Origin: Montifringilla adamsi
Lineage: Eukaryota > Chordata > Aves > Passeriformes > Passeridae
Length of the DNA stretch: 64,000 nt
Assembly: GCA_017590115.1 (NCBI GenBank)
Contig: JAGGNK010006448.1
Coordinates: 2,773,987-2,837,986 of the forward strand
Reading direction: 5' to 3'
Part shown: in pieces, positions 35,001-50,000 of the stretch
Layout: each line of letters begins with the position of its first letter
How positions within the stretch are numbered: position 1 is the stretch's first letter
Notes under the pieces: model-generated
The model's input: the letters and a program-made list of their open reading frames with translations, nothing else
Database searches by the model: none
Told to the model about the DNA's origin: nothing
Program-made: the position numbers and the translations under genes

Positions 35001-38000
35001 AAGGGTGTGTTTTGTACTATTTTCTCTGAATATAGCCATTCATAAAGGCTGAAGGAGTGCATTTTTACCTATAATTACAAAATTATTATTTTATACTAAT
35101 TCATGAACTAAAGCACTTGAAACATTGCAAAGTGCAGTCAGCCTTCTGTGTCTTAAAAATACAGTGCAATTCTATCTTCACATCTTTTGTTGGGTTCTGT
35201 AAGCTGTGAATGAAGTTGGAATTAAAACATGACACTAATTATGTCTTTTTAAATTTTTTTTAAGAAACTAATTCTTCACTGAAAAAGTTCTTAGAAGATT
35301 CATTATCTATGACTCCTGAAGAGAGGGCCAAATACCTAGAAACTTACGAAGTTAGTATCATGTGTTTTTACTTTTATTTAAAATGGTGTAAGAATTACTT
35401 GCATGAGCAGGTACTGTCCTTGGGGATTGACTTGGTGAAGCAGCTAAACAAATTTGATTTCTTTGATCGCCGTGAGCTTGTGATCAGACAGTTGCTACAA
35501 AGGAAACTCTGCTTTGGTGTTTTAGAGTATTCCTGCCTGACCATAGCTCAGTCAGCAGAACGGATTTTGTCAATGTTCTCATCCGTATTAATTCTCTGGC
35601 TTAGTTTAAAATTACTTTGAAATGCATGAGAAATGTGTGCATAATCTTTTCATTTTATGGGTTCAGGATATAGTTTAATGGTCAGTTTAAGCTGATCTGG
35701 AGCTATTGCTGAAAGCATAGTCCTTTTGCTGCCTCTTTTAATTTGTGCCTTCTGGTCATACCTCCATGCTTTTAGCAGTTGAGGCACACAAAGAGCTGAT
35801 TTGGCTGAAATGTGATCTCCTTCCCCTACCATCCTAAACCATGAGATGAGCTAGCTGATAATGTGGTTAGCCACATCATTAGTGCTGTTTGAAAAGATGT
35901 GGCAGAAACATCTGGCCAGTGCTGGATGGAGAACAGTGCTGTTGCTCCTGGTGGTGATGATGGTCCTCTCTCAAAATGAAAACCATGATGATTTTTAAGT
36001 CAGAGCATATTGTGAAGCCCTCAGGAATATGAGTGTTAACGTCTGGCTAAAGGAAGTAGTAACAAACAGAAACAGCAGAGATTGATGACATTTTCTATGG
36101 AAATGTTGGACACAAAATGACTGATCGGAACTTCTATCTAAATTATTTTTTCTGCTCACAGTGATGGGTAAAAAAAGTGTTTTCTGTGTGTAAAAGCGCC
36201 ATTACAAACTCTCAGATATTTGACCTGAATTGACTGTTATGATGTAAGAGTGGTCTTCTGAGATCCTTGGAGGTGGAGATTATTTGTTTATTAACTTTCT
36301 TATTTATTATAAGCGCTGAACAAAAATAGTTACATCTATGTAATTGATAAAATGAAGGCAAGAATTGTTCTACAACACTGAAAGTCTCTCATTTAAAGTC
36401 TGATTGAAATATATTTTAATTTTAGGCTATTCGTGTCACTCATGAATCCAGTGCCCATGAAGGTCAGACTGAGGTATCCATTTTTTTAAAAAGTCTTTGT
36501 TTATAACTACTTTGAGTTGAATATAATTGACATGAAAGCAATCACATGTTAAAGGTTTACAGTGAAATTGAGATTATTGCTTGATTTTCAGAATTGTGTC
36601 ATTAGTCCAAAATTAAGTGGCATTGCTGCGGGGAAACCAAACTTGAAGCTTGGGGACTTTTTGTTTGTGGGTTTTGGTGGTGGGGGTTGTTTGCATTAGT
36701 TTTTTTTAGCTCTAATGTAACATGAAAGATCTTTCTAAGCTTCATTTCAGAGCAAAACAGACAGAAACTTGAGGTTTTCATGTTGCACATTTGTAGGTAA
36801 GACTGTAAGATTCATAGTAACCATACAAGTGTATTGAATATTTTATGAGCATTGGGAAAGTCATAGTTCAAGAAAAGAAGTAGTCCAGTAGTTGGTTTGC
36901 AGTTGTGGGTGTGTTGTTTGTATACAAATTCAGATAAATTCTCATTTGTACATACATTTATAAGCATTTATGCCCCAACAGAGTGTGATATGGAAGAAAC
37001 AACCTGATAGCTGACAAAAGAACCCTGAAATAACCATAAACTTGAACATTCAACATTTTTCTGCTTCAATCATACTAAGTCAGTTTTCCATCTTTCTGGT
37101 TCAGATTTTTTGGAAAAAAAAAAAAAAGATTGTATTGATGCTAGCATTGCTTTGTTTGACAAAAAGAGAGACACTTCTATGTTTGGCTCTGGCTCTTTTG
37201 ACTCATCCATTCTCTCTTTTTGAAGTGCAGTAGGTGACTTTCGTGCAGTGTCTTCTATACAATGATACAATGTAAGAGAAAGCAAAGCAGTCCTTTCTGC
37301 TCCCCCTTGCCCTGTCTGGAAATGGAAAGGATGAGAATTGGTTTAACTATTTCTGTTATAAATATTCAGCTTCCTTTGTAGTATTTTATTTTAAAAACCA
37401 CACCACTCTCTCTTCTCATCTTGTTCCCCAAATTAGTCAAGGCTCTATATTTCAAGAAGAAGCATCAGAACAAATTTGTGGTTTTTTTCGTTTTCTAAGT
37501 AAGAGACTCAAAAATCTGCTCTGTTTTGTTTTTTCTAAATGAGTTCATTTCTAGATATTCTTGGCCAGCTCAGAAAGAGTGATTATCCCAACAAATTGCT
37601 GAAGACTGAATCTTTTCCTAAGATCCTTGTGAAAGAGAAACTTCTTTAGTTATATTGATGTACTGTGAGGTTCATGTAGGGAACGATCTGTCTCTGCATT
37701 CTTCTGGCAGATCTTATGGAATGACTGAGAAAGAAAATACAAGGGCTGCTTGTTTTGAGAGTCTTCGTGAAGATTCAGGAAGCACCTAAGTGACGATGGA
37801 ATCTCCTAATAATGGACAGTTAACTTCTTGAACTTCCACTAATTAATTTGTTTCCTGATCAAGATAACCACAATACAAAAGATTAATAATTGCGTGGAAA
37901 GATGAAGACTTCTTTTCATAATAAAAAAATTACAAGATTGTCTTAGCAACCATGCCTAAACACAGATATTGAATAGCTAGTTTCCTTGCCAATTATTTAT

Positions 38001-41000
38001 TATTCCATTTTGTATAACTCTAACTGTAAGTAATTCAATATGGATATTCCTTAGACTTTTTTCCTGTCTTTTTGTTTCCAAAGTTGAAATAGTACAAAGA
38101 CTGAATACATTTCCCAGGATCATTTTTTCAGAATAGTTCTCATCCATCAGCCAAGGAGGGAAGAAACAAACAAGTTTTGTTACTGGAACATCAAATTGCC
38201 TGGAAATCCTGTCCTACCAGGTGGTAGTTAAACAAGGCAGCAAGGCCTCCCCATTCACTGGTACCTAAGGACTTGTTTACTTTAAAGTAAAATTCCTTTT
38301 AAGTGAAACAAAATATGAAACATGAATATGCTGAGAAGTGTAACTGAGAGATAAAGTGAATTAATCTCTTTTTCCTTCCATGGGTACATTTTAAATGTCA
38401 CTGTGTACCCTGCATGTAGGGGTTGGAGGGAGTGATAAACAGCATCATCTTGCAGGTGCTGAAGTTACAATATGCAGGTCATAGGAGGTTTTTGACTTGT
38501 CCTGTGGGGTAAGGTGAGGATTTCTAGCACCTTTTGGGAAGGAAAGAAGAGAATCCTATTCCTCCTGCATAGCCATTATTTGTTAGGATTACTTTCCTGA
38601 GGATTTAAAGTTCCTTTAGGAGCACTGGAAAGGAACAAGGTTGCCTTCCTATGACTGGTTTTTGACCTCCATGCACCCCCTCCACTGTCCAAATAGTCAA
38701 AGCATGTTCCATAGAAATCTTTCCTTTGAGAAAAGTGGCTTATTTAGTTGCTTAATGATAGTAAGTGCTGTATAGTTAGTGCTTTGTGAACAAAAGCACT
38801 TTCTAGGTCTTCACAGATCTTTTCTAGGTCTCTTACAGATGTAAAGATTAAGAAAACATGCAGGCCTACTTTTTCTTAGGATGATTAACTTGGCTTGTGT
38901 TCTTCATGAGAAAAGCCTTCTGTATGGGTAGTTCTGTCTCTTAGATAGGTATTGCATACTACTGTTCACTCACATTTTTATAAAGTCTTGCTAAAACTTA
39001 TCTGTGTTAGACAGAGTTACTTCCAAAAGTGGGATGGATAGCAGACAATTCCATGGATTTGTTTAGGAAGGAAGGATGTTTTCCTTTCATCATAAAAAAA
39101 AAATCCTCTTACAATCAAGATAAAGTTAAATTTTCTGGAATCATGAACTGCAGAAGGTTTAAAAACAGCACAGAGTACTGACAGGTTCTCTTCTGATAAT
39201 ACTGTTTGGTGGGTTTGTTTTTTTTTTTTTTTCTGGGTTCTGATGTTTCAGATGTTTGAGGATTCATTCTTTAATACTTCTGAGTAAAGTCTTTATTTTT
39301 TTTATTGCCCTTGACAATCTTGCTATATCTTCACAGACTTTTTTTATAATCTCAATGACTACTTAGTTTTTACAATATGCTAATACATTTTCTGCTTTTT
39401 TCTGTTTCATGTACATAAGTATTTCAAACCTTAAAATAAAGCAAGTCTAGCTAGAAATAAATATCAGAATAGCATAAAGCAGTGCTATCTTCCTAATATC
39501 TGTATATTTTGTCATCCTGTCTGTTGGTCACGATTTTTCTGTTTTAGTATAATCTGTAATCAGATTTTTTTTTTCTCCTAAATTTTGTATGTGTTAAAGA
39601 GCTCTTCTCACGGGGAAAATGCCCCCACACTAGGCAAGATATTACTTGTAATGGGCTTCTAGATTCCAGACTGCTGGAATTTACAGTGATCAGTTTGCTT
39701 CTGGGATGTATCATTACTGCGGGATCTATTTGGCTGAACATGAGGAAGAATTGCTAAGCAAGTGGAGTGAAGCTGAAAACTATAGAATGTTCTGCCTTGA
39801 TGGGTGCTTTAACAAGCTTCCCAAGTTTGATAGCTGTGATTAATTTGTTTAGTTAAAAAAACCCGACCAGTTTTCTTAAAAATCAAAGAGATTTTTTTTC
39901 ATTCAAGGAGATTAAACTTTCAAGAGCTGTTAAGCAGTTTTCATTTTGATAATTTATTTCAAGTGTGCTAATTAAAAGGGTTGTAAATTTGCACTTAATC
40001 CTTCAGGCCAGGTTTTGGACCAGGTTCTGTTAATACTTCTGGGTTGTGTGGCTCCATGTCTCACTTTATTGCTAGTAGAGCCAATAAATAGCTAATGCAG
40101 TCTTATGGGTACTTTTTATGGATACTTCTGTGTAAATAATGTAGGTCTGTTTAAAATTACTTTGGTAACAAGTAGTAGGATCTGGGAATGGTTCCACAGA
40201 AGAAGTGTCTTGTTGGCTTCAAGGGTGGTTTGATTCTGGTCGTGTGTTCAAGTACCATAATGAGGGCAATTAATATAAGATTCCTGTGACAGTATTTCTG
40301 TTGAAGTTTATGATGATGAAGCTTATACGTTCTCAAATGACAAGTATTTCGTATCAAAAGCTTCCAAAAAAAAAAAACCATCTAGGTTTTTACCTGAAAG
40401 CTTTATAGATCCAGTGTACTCTTTTCTGTGTGACAGCTCCTGAACTGCAGCTATTGCTGAGAGAAGAATAGGTGCCAGATACTCAAGATCCTCTTTATTC
40501 TTCCAGGAGTCTTCTGCTGAGCATAGGCTTCTATTTATAATATCTAGGATGTCTTAAGATGTGGAAAATAGAACCTGGTTCTTTGCAGAATGGTACACAC
40601 TTTTAAGCTGATCCTGATTTTATTGCGTTCAGCTGAGCCATCTTTGAGTTTTCTCTTTTGTTTTACATTTGGTTTTTTTTCCCCTTCTTGTTCTTCTGAT
40701 GCCTCCTTGAGCAGTTCGTAAGCTTTGATACCCTGTACTGCCACACACCTTAACATTTCTGATACCCTCTTAAAAAAACAAAGCCACCCTCTCCCTTAAA
40801 ACCACAACCCTTCAAAAATATTAAAATGACAAGCAGTTTGTGGATCTGCATTAGCTGTCTGATCAACAGGAATCAATTATAGCTAAGTTATGGCAATCTT
40901 TGAGGGAGGAAAAGTACCAGTTTATAGCAGTGATCAGGATGAGGCTGATCCTTACTTTCAAAACCATTGTAGTAACTATTTGCAAGTAACAGCAGAAAAT

Positions 41001-44000
41001 CTGAGGGGAGCATTTTTTTGAAAACAGGAAAAAGTTATTAAATGAGAGAAACTTCCAGGTCTAGAGTAAATAAATTTTGAAATCGGAGTTGGGGAAGAAA
41101 CTTATTTTGTATCCTACCTCTCATTTCCATTAATACTATAAAGTTACTGTATAGCTGCCTGGGAGAGTAGCAGAGGAGGAAAATGCAAAGGCACACTTTG
41201 TATAGAAATAAGCCAGTATAAATTGTTTAGCTCAATTAAACAATTTCATGCTTCAGCGATGTTATTCCAGGTAGAAAATATTATCTGATTCTTGAAATAA
41301 TTTACCTTTTTAATATGTGAATATAATAATGTGAGTAAAAGATACTTTTGTTCTGCTCTCATATTACTGGCATCTGTATCCAGTACTTTTGCAACTGTGC
41401 TTTGCTACAGCTCAATACTACAGTAAGGAAAATGGCAAGCTATGCCACAGAAATCTTTTAAAAATATTAATTGGCCTTTAGGCAAGGAATTGGATCCGGA
41501 GAATAATTCGTATTCAATTTCTGCATTTCTCAAGGCTTTGACCTGCTTAACTCCTGTTCAAGTGCTATTTTGGTAATAGTATCTGAACTTTTAGCCAGCT
41601 GTGTGTATCTGTGGCTGTTAAAATCATTCTGGATTGGCAAGTTTCCTACAGTAACTTCATGAGCTTCCCAAACAGCTTCCTGAAACAGCTAATCCTGTAG
41701 CCTTGTAGGAGCTAATGCTGGCACAGAGGGGTTACAGGCACACTCCTGGAAAGAGAGGAGAAAGTTTAACAGACTAGACTTAGATCAGCTTTTGTTAACA
41801 GCAAATACGCAAATAATTGTGCTGTTAAGTGATTGGCAGGCTGTTTGTGTAACATCAAGGTATCACTAACTGCTGCCAATGGCTTTCCCTATCACTTTTT
41901 GATGTAAAGTACAAGTGCTGGAGTGAACTTTCTGTTATGTTGTGTGGTACTTGTGGCATATGGAACCACTTTTGTGATGGAGGTAAAAGTTATTTTGGAC
42001 AGGGGAGTTTTAGCAACATTTATGCACTACTGCTTAGCAGACTGTGATTTGTGATCTTTGGGAAGTTTACTTGTTTAAGTGTTACTGCAGCATGGCTCAA
42101 AATGATGTTTCAATCAAGCAAATAAACACAAGTGATATGACCACTTGAAACACCTATGCTGGATATTGGTTAGCAAGTAGTAAGAACTGTGTTGGATATT
42201 GGCTAGAGGGTAATAAGAGCTTTTGATTTTGTTAGTGACCTAAATACTTAGGAGAAAATCAAGAGCTCTTACATTCATGTATTTTCATTCCCCTTCCTTA
42301 GAGGCTGATGAGAATGTCCATCTAAACAAAGTTTAACCTACAGTGTTTAAGATTTGTTGTTAAGAAGAGGAAGATAGAAAAAAACAGAACTGCAGAATAA
42401 AATATATCAACTATTAAGGGAGGGCACAGAAAACACTGCCTTTGTTCTGTAACTCCTCCTGTTTGGGTTATTTTGGTACACTTTGTACATCTATTTCCCA
42501 GCTGACAGCTTTGGCTACTAGAACTGTATGTTCTAGCGAAATGAGGCTCAGAATTGAATGGACTGAGGTGCAGCATCTGAGCTGCTACTTCAAATGGAAA
42601 CACCATTCTTGCATCTCATTAGACCCTTATCAAAAATATTGATTCAAAAATCAGCCTTTGAAAATCAAAAGTAGTGTTTATACTGAGAGAGTCAAAAAAC
42701 ACAAATAAGAACATGTCTCAGATGTTCACGAAAAGCTGAAATACTGGTGCACATCATTGTGCATACTTACATACACTTTATGTTCACAAATATGATCAGG
42801 AATATTTTTAACATGGATTGAAGTTGGCAGCCTCTAAAAACACTACCACAGCTTGATTTCTTCTTTAACTCAAAACATAACTGCAAACTGTAGTCTGTAA
42901 ACTTGTTTCATGTGCCTGGAGAACTATAATCTTGCTTGGAATGCGCGAAGTTAGACTTTGATCACAGTAACAGTCGTTAACATTGGCAAGAGCTAAGTAG
43001 AATCAATGCACTCTGTTCCCAACTGCTATAAAACTTGAACTTTCAAAGATCTCTGGTTCCCTGGGGCATTACAATTTATTGTTAGAGAAGAAACATAAAG
43101 AGCTTCCCTTTTGCTCCTGCCAAGAGCATATGGTGGGATTTTTTTCTTAAATCACTCATATTCCTTGATGTTTCTTCTGAATAATCCATAGTCTTCTAAA
43201 GAAACATTTCCATCTTGAGAGAATATAAAGTCAATTATGTAACTGTTTCATACATGATTTTTAATTTAGCATTAGAGAACAAGCATATAGTCTCTCCTGT
43301 AAAGGTGGCGAAGTTGCCTAAAAAATTTAGCTATGGCTTTTTTCTTTTACAGTCTACAAAGTAAAAGTGTAAAAAAGAGCTTATGAGAATCATGTGAAAT
43401 GTTTTAGAAATTGTGCTTGGTTAGTCTGTGACTCATTGCATCGCCATGTTACCTAACGTGTTAGTGTTTGAGACATGCCTTAATCTGATTTCTATACTGA
43501 GCAAATTGCTAATACAATAGAATTGTTATTCTGGATCTTATGCTTAACCGTAAAATATGCATGAAGGAATTCTGATTCCTAGGATGAAACATAACTATAG
43601 AGGATATTCGCACCCATAAATCCACCCATGGATTTAAATAACAAGTTTATAAGAAATAAATAACACAAGTGAAAAAATGTTTCTGCAGTTTTGCATCCAA
43701 CATCTCTACCAATCAGCTGCCATAAGTTTGTTTGGTTTTTGGTTTTTTGTTTGGTTTTTTGCATCTCTCCAATCCATAATGCTTCCTGTGCTGTTTTTGC
43801 ACTATCTGTAAGAGACAGCAAGCAGCAGGCTATAGCCATGTGTGACAGGTGATGGCTGAGTTCACAGTCAGCCCTTAGGCAGAAGAGAAAATCATTTGGC
43901 TCCCTCTTTTTTTTTATTTTTTTTCTTTATCAAACCACTAATTTAGAAGGAGAAAATTAAAAGAATTTACAATTCTTAAGACTTGCAACATTTTATCAAT

Positions 44001-47000
44001 ATGGCTGAAGTTAGACAGTGGGATAAAACCACTCAGAGAATTGATTTTGCCTCAACTGACTTTGCTCAAGGAAGCATTCAAAAAATACATGTTGATGTGC
44101 AACAATGCTGTACAATTTATTTCAGAAAAAAAAATAACTTATGAAGGAAAAACTATTTGAAAAGAAAAATAATTCAGCTTTTGCAGAGCTCCCTAACCTT
44201 TGAAATTTTCTTCCTTTTTTTGTGATTATACTTTGTTTTGATCACAGAAGTCACCATTGTGATAATCTAGCTTGACTTTTGCCTAACATAGACCATAGAA
44301 CTTTATTTTAAGTCTTCAGGGAGGGATAAATTGCCACTAATTTTTGAAAGATTATTTTGGGGCACTCTGATCTCACCATTTTTCTTGTCTTTACCCATAT
44401 GTCTAGCAAAGTAATAGTTTTGGGATATTGTCCATTCTTAATCATGGGTTAGACTTGCATGGAGAATACTGTAAATATTTTTTTACCAGCTGCAGAAGGA
44501 CTAACTAAACTGACCGGTGCAGATGTTGATCTGCTAGCAGATGTAGCCCAGTTTGGTCTGTAATCTCAGTCTCAATATATATTGATGGTAATAAATGTAT
44601 TGTTGGCAAAACTAGTAGATCTGTGAGGGCTGGAGTTTATGACTCTTAACTTCCTAAGAATTTACCTGTTGGTCAGGTTTTTGTTGCACATAAGGAATAT
44701 CTAGTTTGGAACAAGCTTTTCTTGCAGTTGAAATACACACAATGTCTCTAGTTCATGTGAATTCTGTGGTGTAATGTTGGAGATGAGTTCATGAAGCATC
44801 TTCTGCCTCTGTGGAATTCTTTCTTTGTCAGACTCCTCTCCTCTGTCTGGCTGCTTATCTTTTCATAAAAACTTGAAGGAACTTAATGTCTCTCAAGATT
44901 TCACCACCACCACCAACATAGGCTTGAAATGCTGTTGAGAAATTTAACACCCTTGTGAAGGAAAGAGGAGGAAGAGGGTTTTTTGCAGACAGTATGATAC
45001 ATAGATTTAATTTACATGTAAAAAAACCCCCAGTAATGGTAATGACTAAGGAAGAAGAACACTTAGTTTAAACTATAATACAGACCCTTTAAAATACTGT
45101 ATTTAATTCAATAATGAGCAATTATTTAAGAAAAAGCTTCAAAAGGTGGTGGGGAAAAGTGATTGATAGATACTAAATACACCCTCTCTGAGAATAATCT
45201 TAAAGCTGTAATAACCCTTTTATTGCCCACTTGGCTGGAAAAGTTGTACATTTTATTGTTGCTTTAACCTACTCCCATCTCTGCTCCAGGGATTACTGTA
45301 TGGGACCTGTATAATGAACAGCATGTTGGGAGGAGTCCCTGCATGCTTATGGAACAATGCAACTGGGCAGATGCAGAACATGTGCCAGGGCCTCTGATCC
45401 CAGGCTTGTGCCTATGAAACAAAGTATGCTATCTCCTTCTCTTTCCCAAGTTGTTATGCAGTTAAAGCATATGGAACAATGCAACTGGGCAGATGCAGAA
45501 CATGTGCCAGGGCCTCTGATCCCAGGCTTGTGCCTATGAAACAAAGTATGCTATCTCCTTCTCTTTCCCAAGTTGTTATGCAGTTATCTCTGTCCCAGTG
45601 CAGCTGGCATTTCTTTCTACACAGTGCAGTGACACAACCTCAGAACGGAGGAAAAAGGAAAAGCCCCTGTCCCAGCACAGGTTATGAGCTGATAGGCAGG
45701 GAAGCTTCCAAAGAGGAAGGTAGCATGGGCTTGTACCTCCCACTGCAAGGATGCTCTAAACCTGGTTTCCAGATAGATGAATTTTTGTAGCCACTAGCAA
45801 GTTAATCAAAATATGTATTTCTGTTTAGAAATGGTCATGCAATACCAGATGCTGCTTTGTCCTGTCAGGTCTTCAGTGCATTACACGTGGACTGAAATAA
45901 TTTGCTGGATTGGGTTCCAGAAACAAGATGAACAAACAGATCCCTGTTTCTAGAACCTGACAGGTTTGGGTGTGAACCAAGCCATGAGCTCTTTGGCACT
46001 ATCAAACTTAGGCAATTTTAGGTATGTGCAGAAGCACAGCTCTTGGTGCCTGACAAACTTTGTATGTGATTCCTTTTAGATCTTAGATTTTAGTAACAAC
46101 TATATATAGGAGTGAATTTTGGATTGGGGCAGATGGTAATTGCCTGAACATTTTCTGGACCTACTCCCTGAAGATTTTAATTCTTTATAATGTATTATTT
46201 TCCATTTCAGACAATAAACTTGATGTGCTTATTGGTTTATATGACAATAACATTCAATTCTATTTCAGGGCTTTTGTTTTACCACTTCAGATATTTGACC
46301 TATTACAATTTTCAGCATAGGAATATGCTTCTGTGATCTTTTCTTCTTGTGAAGTCAGACTAATTCTCTCTTTTCTGTAGTTTCTAGCTGTTAATAAATT
46401 TTGTTTGAATAGAGTATTTCAAGTTAGGATTTGTATTCCATATTTTAAATTAAATGTGAAATGTATGAATGGTATTATTTTTTGGAGATGTGTATTTAAC
46501 ATTAACTTCATAGTAATATTGACATGTAATTCTAATTTAATTTTTTTAATATTCATTTTAAAACAACCTCAGTTCACATAGCTTAATTTGTGCTTATTAT
46601 TAAAACTATGCATAGAATTTTCTGGTTATTACAGCCTTGTTAATTAGCCATAATCCAGTATTAAGTTTGCTTTTCCAGAATTCCTATATATTGTCTGCTG
46701 AAATTCTACTCTTACAGATGCAAAAGTGTATTTTCAATGGAGAGGAAGTTTCTCATTCTCTTAGTTGATCTCACTAGGGGACCCACTAGTACAGGAAATA
46801 AAGGATAAAAATATTCATTGAATGAAAGTAAAAATCAGGACAAATGCTAACTAGAAATACTAAAATATTAGTTGCCCTAGATGGCATTCTATGGTGTAAA
46901 TTCAGTTTTGAAAAGCTAAAGTATTTCTTGGTCTCATTACATTGAGGCAAGGGACATTTTTAATATTTTCTCATCATTTTAGCTGTATTAGCAGAAACAA

Positions 47001-50000
47001 AGAAGTACAATGAAGTATAGATTTGTGGTAAAAATGGTAGCAAAATTAAAACAAGGCTCTCTGAAGAAAATCTTTCAATATTGTGGCTATCCCTGTACTG
47101 TTAAGCAATTCTTAAATTTGGTATTGTTCAAAATCTTATAAACGGCTTCACAATAATTACACAGGAGTCCTAAAAAAACAGGATTTTTTTCAGAGCAAAA
47201 GTATACAGTTTAACAGCTTCCAGTCATTTTTTTTAACTGTTTCACTAAAAAGATACTATAATTCAGATTCTTGGAAGACTTATCAATCCTGTCTGTTATG
47301 ATGGCAGCAGCTTACAAAATTGTAAAACATACAAGTGTCTCTTGCCTTTTATCATGAACTGTCTAGTCAGCAAAGCTCTTAAATTTCTGCCTGACAGCAG
47401 GTTCTAATCTTACAGGTTCCTCCTTGCATTGGAAGGTGTGTGGACTATGAGGATTTCTAGAAGCAATCTTTTACCAATCATCTTTTAAATTTTCTTAAGC
47501 AAGCTAAGAAAATAGCTTCTAAAGCCATCTGATACGTTATCTAAACATAAAACATCTCATTTTACATCAGTTCTTCAAATGAAGAATATTAAAAAACCCC
47601 ATTCATTAGTACATGTAAACTGTAATAGCCATTAAGCTATTGTAAGACTTTCTGTCATTACTGTATTGTCATTACTGAATTCCTTTTTATTCATGTAGTT
47701 CCATTTTTGGATTGGAGGTTTTCTAGTTTTGTCCTCTTTTATTAGGAGCTGCTGAGATGTAGGTGGATCAGAATGCTTGAAATTAAAGAGAAAAATCAAA
47801 CGGTGACAACCCTGTGGAAAACTGTGTTCTCTGGACAAGTTTTGAGACTTGGTAACATTCCATGTCTTTGAGCTTTACAGTTTCTACTGTACTTGATGCT
47901 TGCTCTTAATGAAAAATTCCTAACCCTATCTTCCTTCTTTAAGGTCAGCAATATGGGAGCAGAAAGACCCAATTCATTGTCCCACTCTTGATAGAAAAAA
48001 AAAAAAAAAAGAGATCTAAGATTAGTTGCTTCAAAAATAATAAATAATGCAAAGAAAGTAGATTTGACTGGCACTACAGTGACTTATTTTGACTAATAAG
48101 AGTGAAAATAATTTTTTTTCAGAGAAGCTATCTAATGCTTGGTTTTCACAGTCCCTAATGGAGTCATTCCACTGAATGCATCTTTTGGGACATACCTTAA
48201 GGAGCTGCAGTTTCTATTCTGCCTGCCTTAACTTGGCAGGTCTCAGAGGAGATAAGTGGGGTGTCAGTGATGAGTTACTGTGTTAGCTTGTGGGTCTCTG
48301 CAGGGATTGGTTGTAAGACCTGTACTACTAAGTAGTCTATCAGTGACGTGGAAGACAATAGCAGGGTGACCAGATTGCAGCTCCTGAGGGGAGTCTTCAA
48401 GAGAGCTGGAGAAAGACTACGCAAGGGCTTGTTGTGACAGGACTAAGGGGAATGGCTTCGTACTGAAAGACAGTGGGCTTAGATTAGACATTAGGAAGAA
48501 ATCCCTTACTGTGAGGTTGGTGAGGCAATGGAAAAGGTTGCCCAGAGAAGTTGTGGATGACTCATGCCTGGAAGTGTCCAAGACTGATTTGGGTGGGGCT
48601 CTGACCAACCTAGTGTAATGGAAGGTGTCCCTCCCATGTGGGAATCGTAACTAGATGATCTTTAAGGTCCTTCCAATCCAAACTGTTCCATGATTCTGTT
48701 ATTAAAATACACCTCAAAGCTTACAGGTGGTGGAAAAAGATCGGCAGATATTAAAGCACAAGACATCAACACAGGACAATCTGGATCGCTCTTTAGATTA
48801 GCTTCAAATAAAGGAGTGTTTTTCTGAGGCCAAATAAAAGCTGTGTAATTAGCGCAAAAGACTAACTTTATTTCTTGACAGAAGGCAAAGGGTTCTCTGA
48901 GAGGCTCTAGATAACACTGGAATTTTTATATATTCCAAGATAATAGTGGATGAAATGCCGAAGATGAGCTCCTGGTTTGGCATCGTGGCCAGATGAATTG
49001 TTATGTCATCATTGAGCAGGACTAAGAAGGTTGCATTTTCATTTATTACAAATTTTAGTAAACTGTATGAATATGCTGCTTATTGTCTCTCTGTAGCTAT
49101 AGACAGGATTGATTGAACTTTTTATTTGTTCTGATTTTTTTCAGTAGTTAAAAAATTGTTAAGCTTGAATGTTTGTTTTTGTTTTATGAGTATGCTCTGA
49201 TCCAAGCAAAACTTGAACTTGTTTGGTCCTGTGGCCTGTGTGGGACAGAAGATCAAAACTAAATCATCACAATGGTCCTTTCTGGTCTTAATATATTTAC
49301 TATAACTTTGTCAGTTGGAGCTGAGAGTCATTTTTAATACTTCTATGGTCTTTCTTCTAATAGTAACAATTTGAATGGTTTAACATAGTCCTACTGCTTC
49401 CACGGATACTAAAGGGATCCTGAGTGTTAATGGCAGTACTGCCACTGGCCTGCTATTTTAGAAGAATAGGTGAAAAACTTAGGAAGTTGCATACCTCACC
49501 ACGGTAAGCTTCCCTTTTCCTTTGCTTTCCTTTTATGTTAGACATGGAACAGTAAAGAAACTCTGGATTCTGTTGCCATAGTTACTTGATTCATCATAAA
49601 TCCCAGAGCAGCACAATCTAGCTTTCCCAAATTGCCAAAGAACTATTGCTCACAGCTTTTGTAGCTGTAGACAAAACTGATTCTTTCTCTGTTCTTAACG
49701 ATTTCTTCTATTAAATGATGCTTAAATCCCCTCCCTCCTCACGTTCCAACACTCTGTCTCTTGAATGAGTCAGTTAATTTGTGTTCATGTTGTCAAGTTC
49801 CCTGGGTGTGAATAACCTCTAGCTTATCTGACTATAAACTTCAGATTTGAACAACGTCTTTGCTTATTTGCAGTGTTCTTTCATCTTCTCATTCAAATTC
49901 AACACATTCTTGATTATTATCTGTGTGATTTGAGCAGTTAAAGGACAATATACTCAATAGTGGACATTTCTGCAGTTGCTATTTGCTGCAGTTGCAGGGA

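Noticed and set aside
45347..45790. Repeated open frames with [17 protein letters not shown]
   Set aside because: The repetition is explained by the 122-base DNA duplication. Frames on both strands repeat equally, so there is no coding signal.
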